Origin: Pedobacter sp.
Lineage (GTDB): Bacteria; Bacteroidota; Bacteroidia; Sphingobacteriales; Sphingobacteriaceae
Direction: 5' to 3'
Length of the DNA stretch: 6,995 bases
Assembly (NCBI GenBank): GCA_004295885.1
Contig: SEDG01000136.1
Span: forward strand, 1 to 6,995
Part shown: piece by piece, positions 5,309-6,995 of the stretch
How the letters are laid out: every line of letters begins with the position of its first letter
How positions within the stretch are numbered: the first letter of the stretch is position 1
Program-made: the position numbers and the translations under genes
Notes under the pieces: model-generated
What the model was told of the DNA's origin: nothing
What the model saw: the letters and a program-made list of their open reading frames with translations, nothing else
The model's database searches: none

Positions 5309-6646
5309 TTACTCTCTAAAGCCTTCAGCTATTTTATAACGTTGTTTTTCAAATCTTTTCACTAGTAGATTTATCCAGAAGTTACGCATCAATAAGGTAA
5401 CTAAACCAAAAATTGCAATGGCAGCTAAACCCCAATAAGGTTTATTTAATATTCCGAAAGGTAAATAGATAAATACTGGAATTAAAATAAATGGCAAGCC
5501 TAAAATCCACTGTGTGGCGCCAACTCCTTGCCAATTAAAACTTGCACTTTTGGTAATGTCCAATCTTTTATAGTTCATTGTAGCAAAATAGAGCACAATT
5601 ACTGTGGCAAAGCCGATGTTATATAGATAGGCTGCTAAGTGCATCAATAAAAGTTTATAACTCATGAAGCCATAAAAACTAGCCAAAACGGTGATGATGG
5701 TACAACTAATGGTAAACAAGAGAAATTTAGCTTTGATAAAATTCTTGAAATCAATCTTGTTAACCAACAAGCCATCGAAATGGGTACTTTGCCAAGCAAA
5801 CATAAACTGGCCATAAGAAATGATGGTAATGCCTGTCATAAATAGTGCAGCGAAAAGCATCTTACCAAACTCATTGTTCGCAATCATTGGTGCTTTGTAA
5901 AAGATAAAGCCATAAGCAAGAAAGGCAAATCCCATGAGTATGGAACCTCGAGAACGTTTGTGTCTTAAAATTAGTTTTAATTCTAAAGCAGCCAGTTCAC
6001 CAACTTTACCAAAACGATTTAAGAAAGCATAATCTGTACTTACTTTTTTGTCATCCTTGGTACTTAATTCTTCGGTATATAAATTGGTGCGTAGGTAGGT
6101 AGAATTGATATAAAATATTATTCCTGCTGCTAGGGTAAATGCCAATCCTAAAAATGGATATTTTACCACGGCCATGAAAATAAAGTTTGATGCTGCCCTA
6201 ATAGAAACGATGTTGTAATAATCTAGTCCAGCAAATACTGCGACAAAACCAATAATTAAGCCGAAATAAGCAATGTTATTTATTGATTTTCGCTTTAAGT
6301 ACAACACCAAATAATTATTAAAAACCGTAAGCGAAAGAATAGATACGATATACATTATTCCTGTTATAGCGCCATAGGTTGTTCCTATTTTAATAATACT
6401 AAAGGGAATGAAAATAAACAAAGGCAAAAGATTAAAGAACGAGAACAGCGACTTAAGGTTCAAAAAATTAACGATTGTCTTTTTACTGATATTTAAGTGC
6501 AAGTAGGGAATTATACTCAACGTTGGTAGTTCTTGCATTTGCGTTCTCATGCCCAAATCAAACAGGAAGTAATACAGAATGAATCCATTAAAAACCACAA
6601 TTACATCTTTGCCAGGAAAAAATTCCTGGATTTTTACCAGGGTCAT
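5309..6646 (-). CDS. DUF5687-type ABC transporter permease, apparently missing its N-terminus
   Basis: This membrane partner of the downstream ATPase reads as 445 residues with about ten hydrophobic segments. The clearest are near 15-30, 66-87, 92-113, 125-142, 154-181, 235-252, 263-285, 306-327, 336-357 and 379-420, the last probably more than one helix. Blocks I associate with the Bacteroidota DUF5687 family are present: FNGFILYYFLFD (19-30), QELPTLSIIPYL (38-49), LKSLFSFFNLLPLF (64-77) and WQSTHFDGLL (285-294). The family is usually about 480-500 residues, with an N-terminal membrane segment before the FPGKDV region. Here that region is absent: the only available start, ATG at 6646, lies inside rarA codons, and genuine family-like sequence begins around residue 5-10. 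The gene is therefore probably 5'-truncated by the junction with rarA and may be inactive or start internally, for example at Met33. No promoter of its own can be recognised. The substrate is unknown. Confidence 0.78.
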   Translation of the reverse strand: MTLVKIQEFFPGKDVIVVFNGFILYYFLFDLGMRTQMQELPTLSIIPYLHLNISKKTIVNFLNLKSLFSFFNLLPLFIFIPFSIIKIGTTYGAITGIMYIVSILSLTVFNNYLVLYLKRKSINNIAYFGLIIGFVAVFAGLDYYNIVSIRAASNFIFMAVVKYPFLGLAFTLAAGIIFYINSTYLRTNLYTEELSTKDDKKVSTDYAFLNRFGKVGELAALELKLILRHKRSRGSILMGFAFLAYGFIFYKAPMIANNEFGKMLFAALFMTGITIISYGQFMFAWQSTHFDGLLVNKIDFKNFIKAKFLLFTISCTIITVLASFYGFMSYKLLLMHLAAYLYNIGFATVIVLYFATMNYKRLDITKSASFNWQGVGATQWILGLPFILIPVFIYLPFGILNKPYWGLAAIAIFGLVTLLMRNFWINLLVKRFEKQRYKIAEGFRE

Positions 6647-6995
6647 ATAATTTCGTTCCGCTTAGTTGCTCCGGGAAATATTCTTGTTCCGAGAAATTTC
6701 CTTCATAACCGTGAGCATATTGGTAATCTTTTCCGTAACCAATGTTCTTCATCAACTTTGTTGGCGCATTGCGAATATGTAATGGGACTGGCAAATTACC
6801 AGTTTGTTTCACCAAAGCTTGTGCTTTATTTATAGCTTCATAACTAGCATTACTCTTAGCGCTTGATGCCAAGTAAGTTACGCATTGCGATAGAATTATT
6901 CTAGACTCTGGAAAACCAATAACATTTACTGCTGTGAAACAGTTGTTGGCTAAAAGCAATGCGTTTGGATTGGCATTGCCGATATCTTCTGATGC
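6588..6995 (-). CDS. rarA: Replication-associated recombination protein A (RarA/MgsA), C-terminal part; 5' end beyond the right edge, 3' end disrupted
   Basis: RarA is a clamp-loader-like AAA+ ATPase that acts at stalled replication forks and single-stranded gaps. Only the C-terminal region is in the window; the frame is open to the right edge and gives 135 residues. The TTG at 6959 is not a real start, because the conserved ASEDIGNANPNALLLAN precedes and spans it. It matches the E. coli pattern ASEDVGNADPRA, followed by YLASSAKSNASYEAI, VPLHIRNAPTKLMKNIGYG and YQYAHGYEG, with EQEYFPEQL close behind. The match continues through LYDPGKN (about 6650-6630). After that the protein reads PGIFSWQRCNCGF and stops at 6588. 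This tail is the adjacent permease sequence in another frame and replaces the usual lysine- and glutamate-rich end of roughly 20 residues. The AAA+ domain should lie to the right. Loss of the tail may or may not spare activity. Confidence 0.9.
   Translation of the reverse strand, partial: ASEDIGNANPNALLLANNCFTAVNVIGFPESRIILSQCVTYLASSAKSNASYEAINKAQALVKQTGNLPVPLHIRNAPTKLMKNIGYGKDYQYAHGYEGNFSEQEYFPEQLSGTKLYDPGKNPGIFSWQRCNCGF
6612..6641. repeat. Triple CCAGG/CCTGG/CCAGG cluster at the rarA-permease junction
   Basis: On the plus strand CCAGG (6612-6616), CCTGG (6625-6629) and CCAGG (6637-6641) alternate in orientation with short A/T-rich spacers. The first two extend to a 7-bp palindrome, CCAGGAA with TTCCTGG around four A. 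The cluster coincides with the point where RarA-like coding gives way to permease-like coding, so it probably marks the recombination point. Confidence 0.6.

Noticed and set aside
6533..6835. Plus-strand reading frame of 100 residues across the junction
   Set aside because: It is antisense to rarA and the permease, both of which are strongly family-like on the minus strand.

Overview
The window looks like a chromosomal segment of a Bacteroidota bacterium, most likely Sphingobacteriaceae and close to Pedobacter. This is an inference from the AT-rich sequence, the absence of clear Shine-Dalgarno sites, several perfect TAnnTTTG (-7) promoter boxes of the Bacteroidota sigma factor, a DUF5687-type ABC permease found mainly in this phylum, and intergenic palindromes and 9-bp periodic repeats that I associate with these genomes. 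Most of the content is housekeeping or metabolic. I see no phage, CRISPR, toxin-antitoxin or defence system.

Layout, left to right: (1) 1-797, minus strand: the N-terminal half of histidine ammonia-lyase (hutH), running off the left edge, with its own promoter. (2) 893-1876, plus strand: a secreted alpha/beta hydrolase, divergent from hutH. (3) 1877-2007: a convergent gap filled almost entirely by three palindromes. (4) 2008-3021, minus: a Gfo/Idh/MocA-family NAD(P)-dependent oxidoreductase. (5) 3022-3087: a 66-bp divergent promoter region in which both -7 boxes end 4 nt before the start codons, implying leaderless mRNAs on both sides. (6) 3088-3432, plus: a small conserved protein of unknown function. 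(7) 3445-3562: a repeat element with 9-bp periodic ends, followed by a terminator. (8) 3640-4320, minus: an OmpA/YiaD-type glycine-zipper lipoprotein with a good promoter. (9) 4610-6646, minus: an ABC exporter pair, ATPase and DUF5687 permease, 3 nt apart. (10) 6588-6995, minus: the C-terminal part of the recombination factor RarA, running off the right edge.

The most striking feature is the rarA/permease boundary near 6612-6646. RarA reads as genuine up to its ...LYDPGKN segment and then runs into permease DNA in the wrong frame, losing its normal C-terminal tail. The permease begins inside rarA and lacks the N-terminal region expected for its family. The two partial genes are joined at a cluster of CCTGG/CCAGG/CCTGG repeats. 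This is best read as a deletion fusion, or an assembly or amplification chimera, and it needs a read-level check.

The genes do not form one pathway. HutH starts histidine degradation. The OmpA-like lipoprotein anchors the envelope to peptidoglycan. The ABC pair would form one membrane exporter of unknown substrate, and RarA acts at stalled replication forks.
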